In this document: piece by piece, positions 9,094-16,817 of the stretch
Layout of the letters: each line of letters begins with the position of its first letter
How positions within the stretch are numbered: position 1 is the stretch's first letter
NCBI RefSeq assembly: GCF_001746755.1
Contig: NZ_MCGG01000021.1
Location: 62,001-126,000, forward strand
Direction of reading: 5' to 3'
Length of the DNA stretch: 64,000 nucleotides
Source: Magnetovibrio blakemorei
GTDB taxonomy: Bacteria; Pseudomonadota; Alphaproteobacteria; Rhodospirillales; Magnetovibrionaceae
Translations under genes and position numbers: made by a program
Notes under the pieces: model-generated
What the model saw: only the letters and a program-made list of their open reading frames with translations
Databases searched by the model: none
Told to the model about the DNA's origin: nothing

Positions 9094-9171
9094 TCACGCA
9101 CGGCAAAAAAAGTCGTGAGCAAAAATGTAAATTCTTGGAAGAATTCAATTGAGTCGGGGAGGCTTTTGCCG

Positions 9172-10446
9172 ATGAAGGTTTTGGTGGTTGGTTCGGGTGG
9201 GCGCGAACATGCGCTGTGTTGGGCGATTTCGAAATCTCCTAAATGCGACAAGCTTTATGCTGCACCGGGCAATGCCGGAATTGCGGATGTTGCCGAATGC
9301 GTCAAAATCAAATCCGATGACGTGGACGGCATCTTAAAATTCGCCAAGGCAGAAAAAATCGACTTTGTCGTCGTCGGACCGGAAGCGCCCCTGGTGGCGG
9401 GTCTGGTCGATAAGCTGGAAAGCGTCGGCATAAAAGCCTTTGGCCCGTCTAAAAAAGCGGCCCAATTGGAAGGCTCCAAAGCCTTCATGAAAGATTTGCT
9501 GGCGAAATACAACATCCCCACCGCCGCATACGGCGTATTCGATGAGCCCGACGCGGCCAAAGAATTCATCATGAAAATGGACTGCCCCGTGGTTGTCAAA
9601 GCCGACGGACTGGCGGCTGGCAAGGGCGTCATTGTCTGTCACAACAAAAATGAAGCCTACGCTGCCATTGATCATATCATGATCGAACGCGCCTTTGGCG
9701 ATGCTGGCGACGAAGTGCTGGTTGAAGAATTCATGCCCGGCGAAGAAGTCAGCTTCTTTGCCCTGGTGGACGGCAACTCGGCCGTCGCCATGGCATCCGC
9801 CCAAGACCACAAAGCCGTGCACGAAGGCGATGTCGGCCCCAACACCGGCGGCATGGGGGCTTATTCCCCCACGCCCGTGGTGGACAAAGCGCTGCACAAA
9901 AAAATTATGGAAACCATCATCCAACCCACCATCGACGCCATGGCCGCTGAAGGCTGTCCTTACAAGGGCGTGCTGTTCGCGGGTTTGATGATCGCCAACG
10001 GTGAGCCCAAAGTTCTGGAATACAACGTCCGTTTTGGCGATCCGGAATGCCAAGTGCTGATGGCGCGGATGAAATCCGATGTGCTCGAAGCGCTGTTGGC
10101 ATGTGCAAACGGCACCCTGGCCAAAACCTCCATCACGTGGAAAAAAGACACCGCCCTGGTGGTGGTGATGGCCGCAGACGGTTATCCGGGTCACTACGCG
10201 ACGGGCTCCGAAATCAACAATTTGGGCGATGCCCGGGCGATTAAGGGGGTGGAAATCTTCCACGCCGGAACCAAGTTCAAAGGCAAAAAGGTGATCTCCG
10301 ACGGTGGTCGCGTTTTGGGCGTAACGTCCACGGGCAAAACCGTCAAAGACGCTCAGGACAAGGCTTACCAAGCCGTCGATGCGATCAAATGGCCGGAAGG
10401 TTTTTGTCGTCGCGATATTGGCTGGCGGGCGCTGGAACGCGAATAG
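9172..10446 (+). CDS. purD: Phosphoribosylamine--glycine ligase (GAR synthetase)
   Basis: 424 aa, the normal size for the monofunctional enzyme, which joins glycine to phosphoribosylamine in step two of purine synthesis. The N-terminus MKVLVVGSGGREHALCWAIS is the family signature. The ATP-grasp region shows VVKADGLAAGKGVIVC near residue 140, AQDHKAVHEGDVGPNTGGMG, and NVRFGDPECQVLMARM with metal-binding residues. An upstream in-frame ATG at 9010 falls inside xseA and was rejected; the ATG at 9172 has GGGAGG about nine bases before it. Confidence 0.97.
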   Translation: MKVLVVGSGGREHALCWAISKSPKCDKLYAAPGNAGIADVAECVKIKSDDVDGILKFAKAEKIDFVVVGPEAPLVAGLVDKLESVGIKAFGPSKKAAQLEGSKAFMKDLLAKYNIPTAAYGVFDEPDAAKEFIMKMDCPVVVKADGLAAGKGVIVCHNKNEAYAAIDHIMIERAFGDAGDEVLVEEFMPGEEVSFFALVDGNSAVAMASAQDHKAVHEGDVGPNTGGMGAYSPTPVVDKALHKKIMETIIQPTIDAMAAEGCPYKGVLFAGLMIANGEPKVLEYNVRFGDPECQVLMARMKSDVLEALLACANGTLAKTSITWKKDTALVVVMAADGYPGHYATGSEINNLGDARAIKGVEIFHAGTKFKGKKVISDGGRVLGVTSTGKTVKDAQDKAYQAVDAIKWPEGFCRRDIGWRALERE

Positions 10447-10454
10447 GACTTCCC

Positions 10455-10772
10455 ATGGATGAGCAAACCCGCACCAACCTAGAAGCCGCCGCATGGCGAA
10501 GCTTTGTCGGTCACCTGCAAAAGCGCACCGATGTGCAAAACATCGACTTGATGAACCTGTCCGGCTTTTGCCGCAACTGCCTGTACAAGTGGCTGCTGGC
10601 GGCGGCCGAGGAACAAGGGGTGCCACTCAGCAAAGACGACGCCATCCAAGCCGTCTACGGCATGAGCATTGCCGAGTGGAAAGCCAACCACCAGACCAAG
10701 GCGTCTGAAGAGCAGTTGAAATTGTTTGAAGACACCAAACCGCTGCATTCGGAAATCAGCGGGCATAAATAG
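10455..10772 (+). CDS. DUF1244 family protein
   Basis: 105 aa, small and helical. The conserved core LSGFCRNCLYKWLLAAAEE with a CxxC pair and the later DDAIQAVYGMSIAEWKANHQ define DUF1244, a common alpha- and gammaproteobacterial family of unknown function. The start at 10455 lies nine bases after the purD stop, so it is likely co-transcribed with purD. The CxxC pair could bind metal or be redox active, but only one such pair is present. Confidence 0.88.
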   Translation: MDEQTRTNLEAAAWRSFVGHLQKRTDVQNIDLMNLSGFCRNCLYKWLLAAAEEQGVPLSKDDAIQAVYGMSIAEWKANHQTKASEEQLKLFEDTKPLHSEISGHK

Positions 10773-10848
10773 GTTCACAACGCCAACCCGGCACCGTCCT
10801 GTATCGAAGGCTAATTCTTCGACACAGTTAGACAAAAAAGGTGCTCAC

Positions 10849-11055
10849 ATGGCTTGTTATATCGTCAACCGCAACGCTCAAGACAACGGCCAACACGAAG
10901 TGCACACGGAAACGTGCACCACGTTGCCCGATTTAGACAATCGAATCCCGCTCGGATCGCACACCAGCTGTCATGGGGCTGTGGCAAAAGCCAAAACGAT
11001 TTTTCCCACGGCTGATGGCTGCGCGAACTGTTGCCCAGACTGTAATACCGGTTGA
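10849..11055 (+). CDS. Small Cys-rich conserved protein
   Basis: 68 aa, starting at an ATG with AAGGTG seven bases upstream. Seven cysteines lie at 3, 23, 41, 58, 61, 62 and 65; the last four form a tight CxxCCxxC knot just before the C-terminus. Histidines in HEVH and SHTSCH add further potential metal ligands. I recall similar short proteins beginning ACYIVNRNAQDNG in many Gram-negatives, but no function is known to me. A zinc- or iron-binding role is a guess from composition. A short hairpin (TCGAAG/CTTCGA, 10804-10822) precedes it. Confidence 0.75.
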   Translation: MACYIVNRNAQDNGQHEVHTETCTTLPDLDNRIPLGSHTSCHGAVAKAKTIFPTADGCANCCPDCNTG

Positions 11056-11108
11056 TCCATCAGACCCACCGTCATGGCCGGGGATGACGTTTGAGGTCAG
11101 AAAGACGC

Positions 11109-11567
11109 TTAGCGTTTTTCGCGAAAAAAGGTTTTCAACAACTCTGCCGCCGCCGCTTCGTTGAGGCCGCCATAGACTTCGGGGGCGTGGTGGCAGGTTG
11201 GTTGTTGGAACATCGCCGGGCCGTGTTCGACACCGCCCATTTTGGCATCATAAGCACCGAAATAAACGCGGCGAATGCGGGCGAACGAAATGGCCGTGGC
11301 GCACATGGCGCAGGGCTCCAAAGTGACGTAGAGATCCATGCCGTTCAACCGCGCCGAGCCGATTTTGCTGGCGGCAGCGCGAATTGCCAACAGTTCGGCA
11401 TGGGCGGTGGGGTCGCTCAATTCTTCGGTGCGGTTGCCTTCGCGGGCCAAAACCGTTTCGGTTTCAGGATCGACAATCACACAGCCGACCGGGACCTCAC
11501 CGCGTTCAAACGCGTTTTGAGCTTCCAACAGGGCCATTTCCATATAGGTTTCGCTGCGATTGTTCAT
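11109..11567 (-). CDS. tadA: tRNA(adenine34) deaminase
   Basis: 152 aa. TadA converts A34 to inosine in tRNA-Arg(ACG). The cytidine-deaminase fold is marked by TAHAELLAIRAAASKIG, with the zinc ligand His and catalytic Glu in HAE, and LEPCAMCATAISFARI, the PCxxC zinc pair. The C-terminal part keeps the TadA pattern AKMGGVEHG and a helix ending LKTFFREKR. The reading frame is open 23 codons further upstream, but the ATG at 11567 gives the usual TadA N-terminus (ETYMEMALLEAQNAFERGEV). It is divergent from the amidotransferase gene at 11645, sharing a 77-base promoter region. Confidence 0.93.
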   Translation of the reverse strand: MNNRSETYMEMALLEAQNAFERGEVPVGCVIVDPETETVLAREGNRTEELSDPTAHAELLAIRAAASKIGSARLNGMDLYVTLEPCAMCATAISFARIRRVYFGAYDAKMGGVEHGPAMFQQPTCHHAPEVYGGLNEAAAAELLKTFFREKR

Positions 11568-11644
11568 GGTCTCAAGGTGCAATTGCACGACTTCTACGTC
11601 AAGTCTTCTTGCTCCAAACCCTTTGGCCCCGTACATTCCCCCCT

Positions 11645-12418
11645 ATGACACATGATTCACACACAGATTTGATCACCCCCGTCATCGGCATTCCGCTCGA
11701 CAGCGACACCGGTGGCGCGGATCAGTATTCCAAGTTTCCTTGGTATGCGTTGCGCCACAACTATATTTCGGCGGTGGTGAAGGCCGGAGGGCTGCCATTG
11801 TTGCTGCCCCACGAACCCAGCTTGCTCGACATCTATCTCGACGACATCGACGGGTTGCTCATCACCGGCGGCAATTTTGATGTCGATCCCGCCCTTTACG
11901 GCCAAACCATCGTCCACGATAGCGTCACCACCAAAGACGATCGCACCTCGTTTGAAATGGGCATGCTGCAAGGGGCGCTGAAACTCGATGTGCCGATCTT
12001 GGGCATTTGCGGGGGTCAACAGCTGATCCATGTGGCGCTGGGCGGCACCTTGGTGCAGCATATCCCCGACGAATTTCCGGGGTGTTTAGCGCACGAACAG
12101 CCCAATCCCCGCGACCAGGTCAGTCACAACGTCGAGATCACCAAAGGCACCTTGCTCGATCAGATCATTGGCCAGCCCCACATCCAGGTGAACAGCGCGC
12201 ACCACCAAGCGGCCCGTGATGAACCTGCTGGCGTGCGCATCAACGCCCGCGCGCCCGACGGCGTCATTGAAGGCTGTGAGGCCATCAACATGAGCTTTTG
12301 TCTGGGCGTGCAATGGCATCCAGAATTTGAAATCACCCCCGCGGACTCGCGCATCATGGCCGCTTTTGTTGAAGCCGCACGCGTTTACGCCATCGATCGG
12401 GACAACAGCTATGACTGA
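11645..12418 (+). CDS. Class I glutamine amidotransferase-like hydrolase (peptidase C26, PuuD-like)
   Basis: 257 aa. The triad is visible: nucleophile Cys in LGICGGQQLIHVALGG near residue 122, and the His in GVQWHPEFE near residue 225. Family members hydrolyse gamma-glutamyl bonds, for example gamma-glutamyl-GABA in putrescine breakdown. The N-terminal ITPVIGIPLDSDTGG and the DGLLITGGNFDVDPALYG motif match this subgroup. Other putrescine genes are absent here, so the substrate is unknown. The in-frame extension back to 11384 is antisense to tadA and was rejected. The stop overlaps the rluB start (ATGACTGA). Confidence 0.85.
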   Translation: MTHDSHTDLITPVIGIPLDSDTGGADQYSKFPWYALRHNYISAVVKAGGLPLLLPHEPSLLDIYLDDIDGLLITGGNFDVDPALYGQTIVHDSVTTKDDRTSFEMGMLQGALKLDVPILGICGGQQLIHVALGGTLVQHIPDEFPGCLAHEQPNPRDQVSHNVEITKGTLLDQIIGQPHIQVNSAHHQAARDEPAGVRINARAPDGVIEGCEAINMSFCLGVQWHPEFEITPADSRIMAAFVEAARVYAIDRDNSYD

Positions 12419-13433
12419 TCAAGACGACATCCAAGACGCTCCCGAGGACCCCACCGAAGACGACGTTAACAACGCAGCCTCAGATGAGGCTGACAAAGGC
12501 GAACGCATTGCCAAAGTGATCGCCCGCGCGGGACTGTGTTCCAGGCGCGACGCGGAACGCCTGATCGAAGAGCGACGCGTCAAGGTCAACGGCAAACTCA
12601 TCGACAGCCCCGCCACCTTTGTCAGCGACCCGACCACCGTCGTTGTCGACGGCAAACCTTTGGCCGCCCCCGTTGAACCCCAATTGTGGCGTTATCACAA
12701 ACCGCCTGGACTGGTCACAACGCACAAGGACGATCAAGGCCGCGAGACGGTGTTTGATAAATTACCCCGCGAAGCCGGACGGCTGGTCTCGGTGGGACGC
12801 CTCGATCTCAATTCCGAGGGTCTGTTGCTGCTGACCAACGACGGCGGGCTGGCGCGCGAATTGGAACTGCCATCCAACGACTGGGTGCGCACCTACCGGG
12901 TGCGGGTGTTTGGTTTTGTCGATGACGAAAAGCTGGCCGCATTGAAGGCGGGCATCACCCATGACGGCGTGACCTATGGGTCCATCAATGCGCGCATTGA
13001 AAAGAAAACCGGGCGCAATGCGTGGCTGATCGTGTCGCTGACGGAAGGCAAAAACCGCGAAATTCGCCGCGTCATGGAATACCTGGAACTCCAGGTGAAC
13101 CGCTTGATCCGCACCAGTTACGGACCGTTTCGTCTCGACAACCTGCAACGCGGCGACCTGCAAATGATTCCGCGCCGCCAGATGATTGATCAGTTGGGCG
13201 GCAAGCTTGATGGCTCCGGCATACCGATCAAAATGACCAAAACGGGTTGGGCCAAAGCCAAACCCAAATCCAATGCCAAGCCGAAATCGAAGCCACGGCC
13301 AAAACCCCAGGGCTCAAAACCCCTTAGCTCAAAACCTCAGGGCACAAAACCTTGGGACACAAAACCTGCGGGCAAGGGGCCGGTTAAGTCCAAAGGCCCG
13401 CAACGCAAGCCCCGCACGTCGTCGAGCGCGTGA
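12411..13433 (+). CDS. rluB: 23S rRNA pseudouridine synthase, RluB type
   Basis: 340 aa. An acidic leader (DDIQDAPEDPTEDDVNN) precedes an S4 RNA-binding domain (ERIAKVIARAGLCSRRDAER and EERRVKVNG). The catalytic domain has GRLDLNSEGLLLLTNDGG with the nucleophilic Asp, and KNREIRRVMEYLELQVNRLIR. The family isomerises U2605 of 23S rRNA (E. coli numbering). From about residue 265 the protein has a basic low-complexity tail built of KPK and then repeating five-residue units of the form xxKPx (13308-13380), likely an RNA-contacting disordered tail. Start overlaps the preceding stop by eight bases. Confidence 0.92.
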   Translation: MTDQDDIQDAPEDPTEDDVNNAASDEADKGERIAKVIARAGLCSRRDAERLIEERRVKVNGKLIDSPATFVSDPTTVVVDGKPLAAPVEPQLWRYHKPPGLVTTHKDDQGRETVFDKLPREAGRLVSVGRLDLNSEGLLLLTNDGGLARELELPSNDWVRTYRVRVFGFVDDEKLAALKAGITHDGVTYGSINARIEKKTGRNAWLIVSLTEGKNREIRRVMEYLELQVNRLIRTSYGPFRLDNLQRGDLQMIPRRQMIDQLGGKLDGSGIPIKMTKTGWAKAKPKSNAKPKSKPRPKPQGSKPLSSKPQGTKPWDTKPAGKGPVKSKGPQRKPRTSSSA

Positions 13434-13440
13434 GCGGCCC

Positions 13441-13995
13441 ATGCGCATCGTCAGCGGCAAACACAAAGGTCGCCCGCTAGCAGCCCCCAAAGGTCGCGAT
13501 ACCCGGCCAACCTCGGATCGCGCCCGCGAGGCGATGTTTAACGTTCTTGAACATTTGCCCGACAGCCCCGCCCTGTCCGGTGCACGGGTCATCGACGTGT
13601 TCGCAGGCACCGGTGCGTTGGGGTTGGAGGCTTTGTCCCGCGGTGCCGCCCATGTCGTTTTTGTCGAAAACAACAGAGCCGCCCTCGACGTGCTCAAAGC
13701 CAATATTCAAACATTGGGCGAAGGTGCAAACACCTCCATCCTGCCCATCAAAGCTGCGTCCTTGGGCATGCCCAATGCAGCCGTTGACTACGCCTTCCTA
13801 GATGCCCCTTACGCCAAAAACTTAACAGAACCGACCTTGCACGTTTTGGCGACGCTGGGCTGGTTGAACGAAGGTGCGATCATCTTGGTCGAAGTTGCCC
13901 AATCTGAGAGCTTAACACCACCACCCCAATTTTCCTTACTCAAAGAAAAAACCTATGGTGCGGCTCGCGCTGTATTTCTACGATTTTTCCGATAG
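13441..13995 (+). CDS. rsmD: 16S rRNA (guanine966-N2)-methyltransferase
   Basis: 184 aa. RsmD methylates G966 in the small-subunit rRNA. The start MRIVSGKHKGRPLAAPKG and the TRPTSDRAREAMFNVLEHL motif are diagnostic; SAM-binding motif I is VIDVFAGTGALGLEALSRGA. The catalytic motif, usually DPPY in this family, reads DAPY here (YAFLDAPYAKN). Only seven bases separate it from rluB, a common pairing of rRNA-modifying genes. The in-frame extension into rluB lacks the family pattern. A 161-base AT-rich gap follows before the sulfur cluster. Confidence 0.92.
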   Translation: MRIVSGKHKGRPLAAPKGRDTRPTSDRAREAMFNVLEHLPDSPALSGARVIDVFAGTGALGLEALSRGAAHVVFVENNRAALDVLKANIQTLGEGANTSILPIKAASLGMPNAAVDYAFLDAPYAKNLTEPTLHVLATLGWLNEGAIILVEVAQSESLTPPPQFSLLKEKTYGAARAVFLRFFR

Positions 13996-14156
13996 TATGA
14001 GAAATTCTATTTAACACACCCCAGTAGTATTAGTGTTCTATCATCTATTTTCGAGACGTAATTAATTGCACTATTTTTGTGTGGATTTTGTTCTGGAATA
14101 TGGTTACAACACATATCTCAAAACAAGATGCTCACCATTCTAGGAGGTTTCCCCCC

Positions 14157-14555
14157 ATGGCAACACCGCCGCTTTTCATCATGCTCAGCTCAGTTGATCG
14201 TGACAAACTGCAACTCGCTTCCATGATCGCGTCCGTCGCGGCTGTGTCTGAACGCCCTGTTCACGTTTTTGTGTCCATGGGTGCCATTAAGGTCTTCGCC
14301 AAAACCGCCAGCGGCAATGACCGCTACGGTGACAGCGCTTTCAATGCTGAACTGTGTGAGAAAAATGCCCCAGACCCCATCGATATGTTCGGCCAGGGCA
14401 AAATGCTCGGCGATATGAAGGTGTGGGCCTGTTCCATGGTGCTTGACGTATTGGGCTGGGATGAAAGCGACTTGGTTGATGATTTATTTGATGGTCAAAT
14501 GGGTCTCACCAAATTCTTGTCCGACGCCGAAGAAGGTCAATTGCTGTCCATGTAA
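14157..14555 (+). CDS. DsrE/TusD-like sulfur-relay protein
   Basis: 132 aa. The N-terminal strand PPLFIMLSSVDRDKLQLASMIASVAAV and the VFVSMGAIKVF segment fit the DsrE/DsrF superfamily, cytoplasmic proteins that carry sulfur as a persulfide. Cysteines are at 67 and 92; C92 in KVWACSMVLDVLGW sits where DsrE-family proteins keep the reactive cysteine. The ATG has AGGAGG eight bases upstream. It opens a four-gene run with TusA, a flavoprotein and DUF1641, spaced 82, 63 and 13 bases apart. It probably exchanges sulfane sulfur with the adjacent TusA; this is inferred from context. The larger DsrE2 type, with membrane anchors, is excluded by size. Confidence 0.8.
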   Translation: MATPPLFIMLSSVDRDKLQLASMIASVAAVSERPVHVFVSMGAIKVFAKTASGNDRYGDSAFNAELCEKNAPDPIDMFGQGKMLGDMKVWACSMVLDVLGWDESDLVDDLFDGQMGLTKFLSDAEEGQLLSM

Positions 14556-14637
14556 GGCAAACCATTTCTCTTCACGCTAACACCAAAAGGCATCCCATCG
14601 CCCCCGGGGTGCACACAAGCCCAGGAGTCCAAACCAT

Positions 14638-14868
14638 ATGAGTGAACGTAAACTAATTGATGCCCGTGGTTCTTTTTGCCCCGGCCCGCTGATGGAACTC
14701 ATCGCGTCGCTGAAGCTGATGGAAATCGGTCAGGAAGTTGAAATTCTGTCCACCGATCAAGGTACGGCCAAAGACGTACCTGAATGGTGTGCCAAAGTCG
14801 GCCATGAAACGGTTGAATCTGGCGAGAAAGACGGCCACTGGTATGTGGTTGTGCGCAAAGCAAAATAA
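14638..14868 (+). CDS. TusA-family sulfurtransferase
   Basis: 76 aa. The signature DARGSFCPGPLMELIASLK contains the CPxP motif with the sulfur-accepting Cys at residue 14. TusA proteins carry a persulfide for tRNA thiolation or, in sulfur oxidisers, to Dsr or Hdr systems. Being placed between a DsrE-like gene and a sulfide oxidoreductase points to the second role. An AGGAG lies 12 bases before the ATG. The C-terminal strand GHWYVVVRKAK is typical. Confidence 0.9.
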   Translation: MSERKLIDARGSFCPGPLMELIASLKLMEIGQEVEILSTDQGTAKDVPEWCAKVGHETVESGEKDGHWYVVVRKAK

Positions 14869-14931
14869 TCATCTATCGATCCGCTGCGGCTTTGGGGAGC
14901 CGTCGCGTTAACACACTAAGGGAGGTATTCC

Positions 14932-16071
14932 ATGTCAAAGAAGATTCTTATCGTTGGTGGCGGTTTGGCCGGCACCATCATTGCCAACGGACTGTGCCGT
15001 CATATCAGCACAGAAATCCGCAAAGGCGATGTGTCTATCACCATGTTGGGAAACACCGACACCCACATGTATCAACCGGGCCTGTTGTACGTTCCATTCG
15101 GCAAAATTCGTGAACGCGAATTGTTCCGCCCGCAGCGCAAGGTTTTGGACAAGCGCATCATCTTCCACATCGACCCTGCGACCAACATCGACGTCGACAA
15201 CAAAAAGGTCACGTGTAAATCCGGCGCTGTGCACGAATACGACTATCTGGTCATCGCCACCGGTTCGCGTTTGATGCCGCAAAATATTCCGGGCATGGTC
15301 GAAGGCGCACATTGGCTCTACGACCTTGAAGGCGCGCGCAAGATGCGCGATGCACTGGACAAGTTCGAAGGCGGCAAAATCGTCGTCAACGTCAACGCAC
15401 CGCACAAATGCCCGGTTGCTCCGCTGGAAATCACCTTCATGTTGAAAGAATACATGGAAGGCAAAGGCCTGTGGGACAAGACCGAGATCACCTACACCTA
15501 TCCCATCGGTCGTTTGCACGCGCTGGAACCCGTTGCCGAATGGGCCAAACCCGCAATGGATGCCGTTGGCATCAAGTACGAAACCTTCTTCAACACCAAA
15601 GAAGTCGATCCCAAGGCCAAGACCATTTCGTCGGAAGAAGGCGTTACGCTGCCTTACGACCTTCTGGTCACCATTCCGCCGCACGCTGGTGCCGAAGTCA
15701 TCACCGATTCCGGTTTGGGCGATGGCGGCTGGGTGCCGACCAACAAAACCAAATTGCTGCGCGAAGGTTCAACGGACGTGTTTGTGTGTGGCGACACCAC
15801 CAACATTCCGATTTCCAAAGCCGGTTCCACCGCGCACTTCGAAGCCGACACCATCATCGACAACTTGGCGTCCTTGCTGACCGAAGGGCGCTGGGCGCGC
15901 GATTACGATGGCAAAGTCTTCTGCTTTGTCGAAACCGGTTTGAAAACGGGGACCTACGTGTGGTTCAACTACACCACCCCGCCGAACCCCGGCGCCCCGT
16001 CACAGATGATCCACTGGTTCAAGCTGGCCTATAACCGACTGTATTGGCTGTCCGCACGCGGCTTACTGTAA
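14932..16071 (+). CDS. Sulfide:quinone oxidoreductase-like flavoprotein
   Basis: 379 aa, two-dinucleotide-binding flavoprotein fold. The FAD site is KKILIVGGGLAGTIIANGL at the N-terminus, the second glycine-rich stretch is YLVIATGSRLMP, and the C-terminal FAD motif is VFVCGDTT. SQR enzymes oxidise sulfide to sulfane sulfur and reduce quinone, using two essential cysteines; here C160 (HKCPVAPLE) and C331 (VFCFVETG) are the candidates. The third cysteine of classical type I enzymes, near residue 128, is absent. The C-terminal segment MIHWFKLAYNRLYWLSARGLL is an amphipathic membrane-contact helix. GGGAGG lies seven bases before the ATG. FccB is an alternative, but there is no signal peptide and no cytochrome partner. 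Confidence 0.85.
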   Translation: MSKKILIVGGGLAGTIIANGLCRHISTEIRKGDVSITMLGNTDTHMYQPGLLYVPFGKIRERELFRPQRKVLDKRIIFHIDPATNIDVDNKKVTCKSGAVHEYDYLVIATGSRLMPQNIPGMVEGAHWLYDLEGARKMRDALDKFEGGKIVVNVNAPHKCPVAPLEITFMLKEYMEGKGLWDKTEITYTYPIGRLHALEPVAEWAKPAMDAVGIKYETFFNTKEVDPKAKTISSEEGVTLPYDLLVTIPPHAGAEVITDSGLGDGGWVPTNKTKLLREGSTDVFVCGDTTNIPISKAGSTAHFEADTIIDNLASLLTEGRWARDYDGKVFCFVETGLKTGTYVWFNYTTPPNPGAPSQMIHWFKLAYNRLYWLSARGLL

Positions 16072-16084
16072 GGGAGCAGATATC

Positions 16085-16606
16085 ATGAGCGAGACTCAAG
16101 AAAGTACGCTGCGCCTAGTTCAGGCCGCGACCGATGCCATGACCGACGGCATGGTCGAACGCTTCGCCACAACCGGCGGCAATGCGTTGGAAGTTTTGGA
16201 TCGTCTCAACGACGACGATACCAAAGACGCGATTATGAACACCATCGACCGCCTGACCGAACTGCAACGTTCAGGCGCGCTCGACACCTTGTTCGACGTC
16301 GTGATCTTGATGCATGGACTGCGCTCGGCAATGACGGATTCCATGGTCGAACGTCTGGTAATTTGGGCGGAAACCATGATCAACAACGTCGCCAACGAAC
16401 ATCTGGCCGAATTTGCCGGGGAAACCGTTGACGCCATGCACGAAGCTGCCGTGGAAACAGCGGCGCACAAATCCAGCGGTGGTCTGATCTCGACCATCTC
16501 CATGCTCAGCAAACCGGAAACCCAGCAAGCCATCAAGTTTATGATGAACTTCGCCTGCAAAATGCAGAAAAACGTCTCCGATTCTCAAGGTTTAACGAAC
16601 GAGTAA
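16085..16606 (+). CDS. DUF1641 family protein
   Basis: 173 aa, mostly helical and without membrane segments. The repeated pattern MTDGMVERFATTGGNALEVLDRLN, then MTDSMVERLVIWAETMINNV, shows an internal duplication of a helical unit. DUF1641 proteins are frequent neighbours of sulfide:quinone-type oxidoreductases and of formate dehydrogenase accessory genes; their biochemical role is unknown. The start is 13 bases behind the flavoprotein stop with GGGAGC upstream, so the two are almost certainly translated from one mRNA. The gene ends 26 bases before a strong terminator. Confidence 0.85.
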   Translation: MSETQESTLRLVQAATDAMTDGMVERFATTGGNALEVLDRLNDDDTKDAIMNTIDRLTELQRSGALDTLFDVVILMHGLRSAMTDSMVERLVIWAETMINNVANEHLAEFAGETVDAMHEAAVETAAHKSSGGLISTISMLSKPETQQAIKFMMNFACKMQKNVSDSQGLTNE

Positions 16607-16631
16607 GTCCTCCGTTCGCTATCTTCTTATT

Positions 16632-16672
16632 GCTCGCCGTGGCTCCCCTGGTGCCACGGCGAGCTTTATTTT
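16632..16672 (+). terminator. Rho-independent terminator closing the sulfur cluster
   Basis: A perfect 12-base-pair stem, GCTCGCCGTGGC paired with GCCACGGCGAGC, encloses a nine-base loop and is followed by TTTATTTT. It lies 26 bases past the DUF1641 stop and marks the end of the dsrE-tusA-sqr-DUF1641 unit. Confidence 0.92.
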
Positions 16673-16817
16673 GTGCAAATGATTTTACGCCCGGATTTGA
16701 TCAAACACTTGAAGTTAAACCGTGACCGGCGCAATGTGCGCACCTTGTACAATCCCCAAATACCTTCAAAATAGATTGCCCCATGAACACTACCCCGATG
16801 GACCACACAATACGATC

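Noticed and set aside
9334-10626. Open frame of 430 codons on the minus strand
   Set aside because: Antisense to purD and DUF1244; His/Gly/Asp-rich shadow translation without motifs.
11056-11108. Short inverted repeat CGTCAT/ATGACG between the Cys-rich gene and tadA
   Set aside because: Six-base stem with an eight-base loop and no T tract; too weak to call a terminator.
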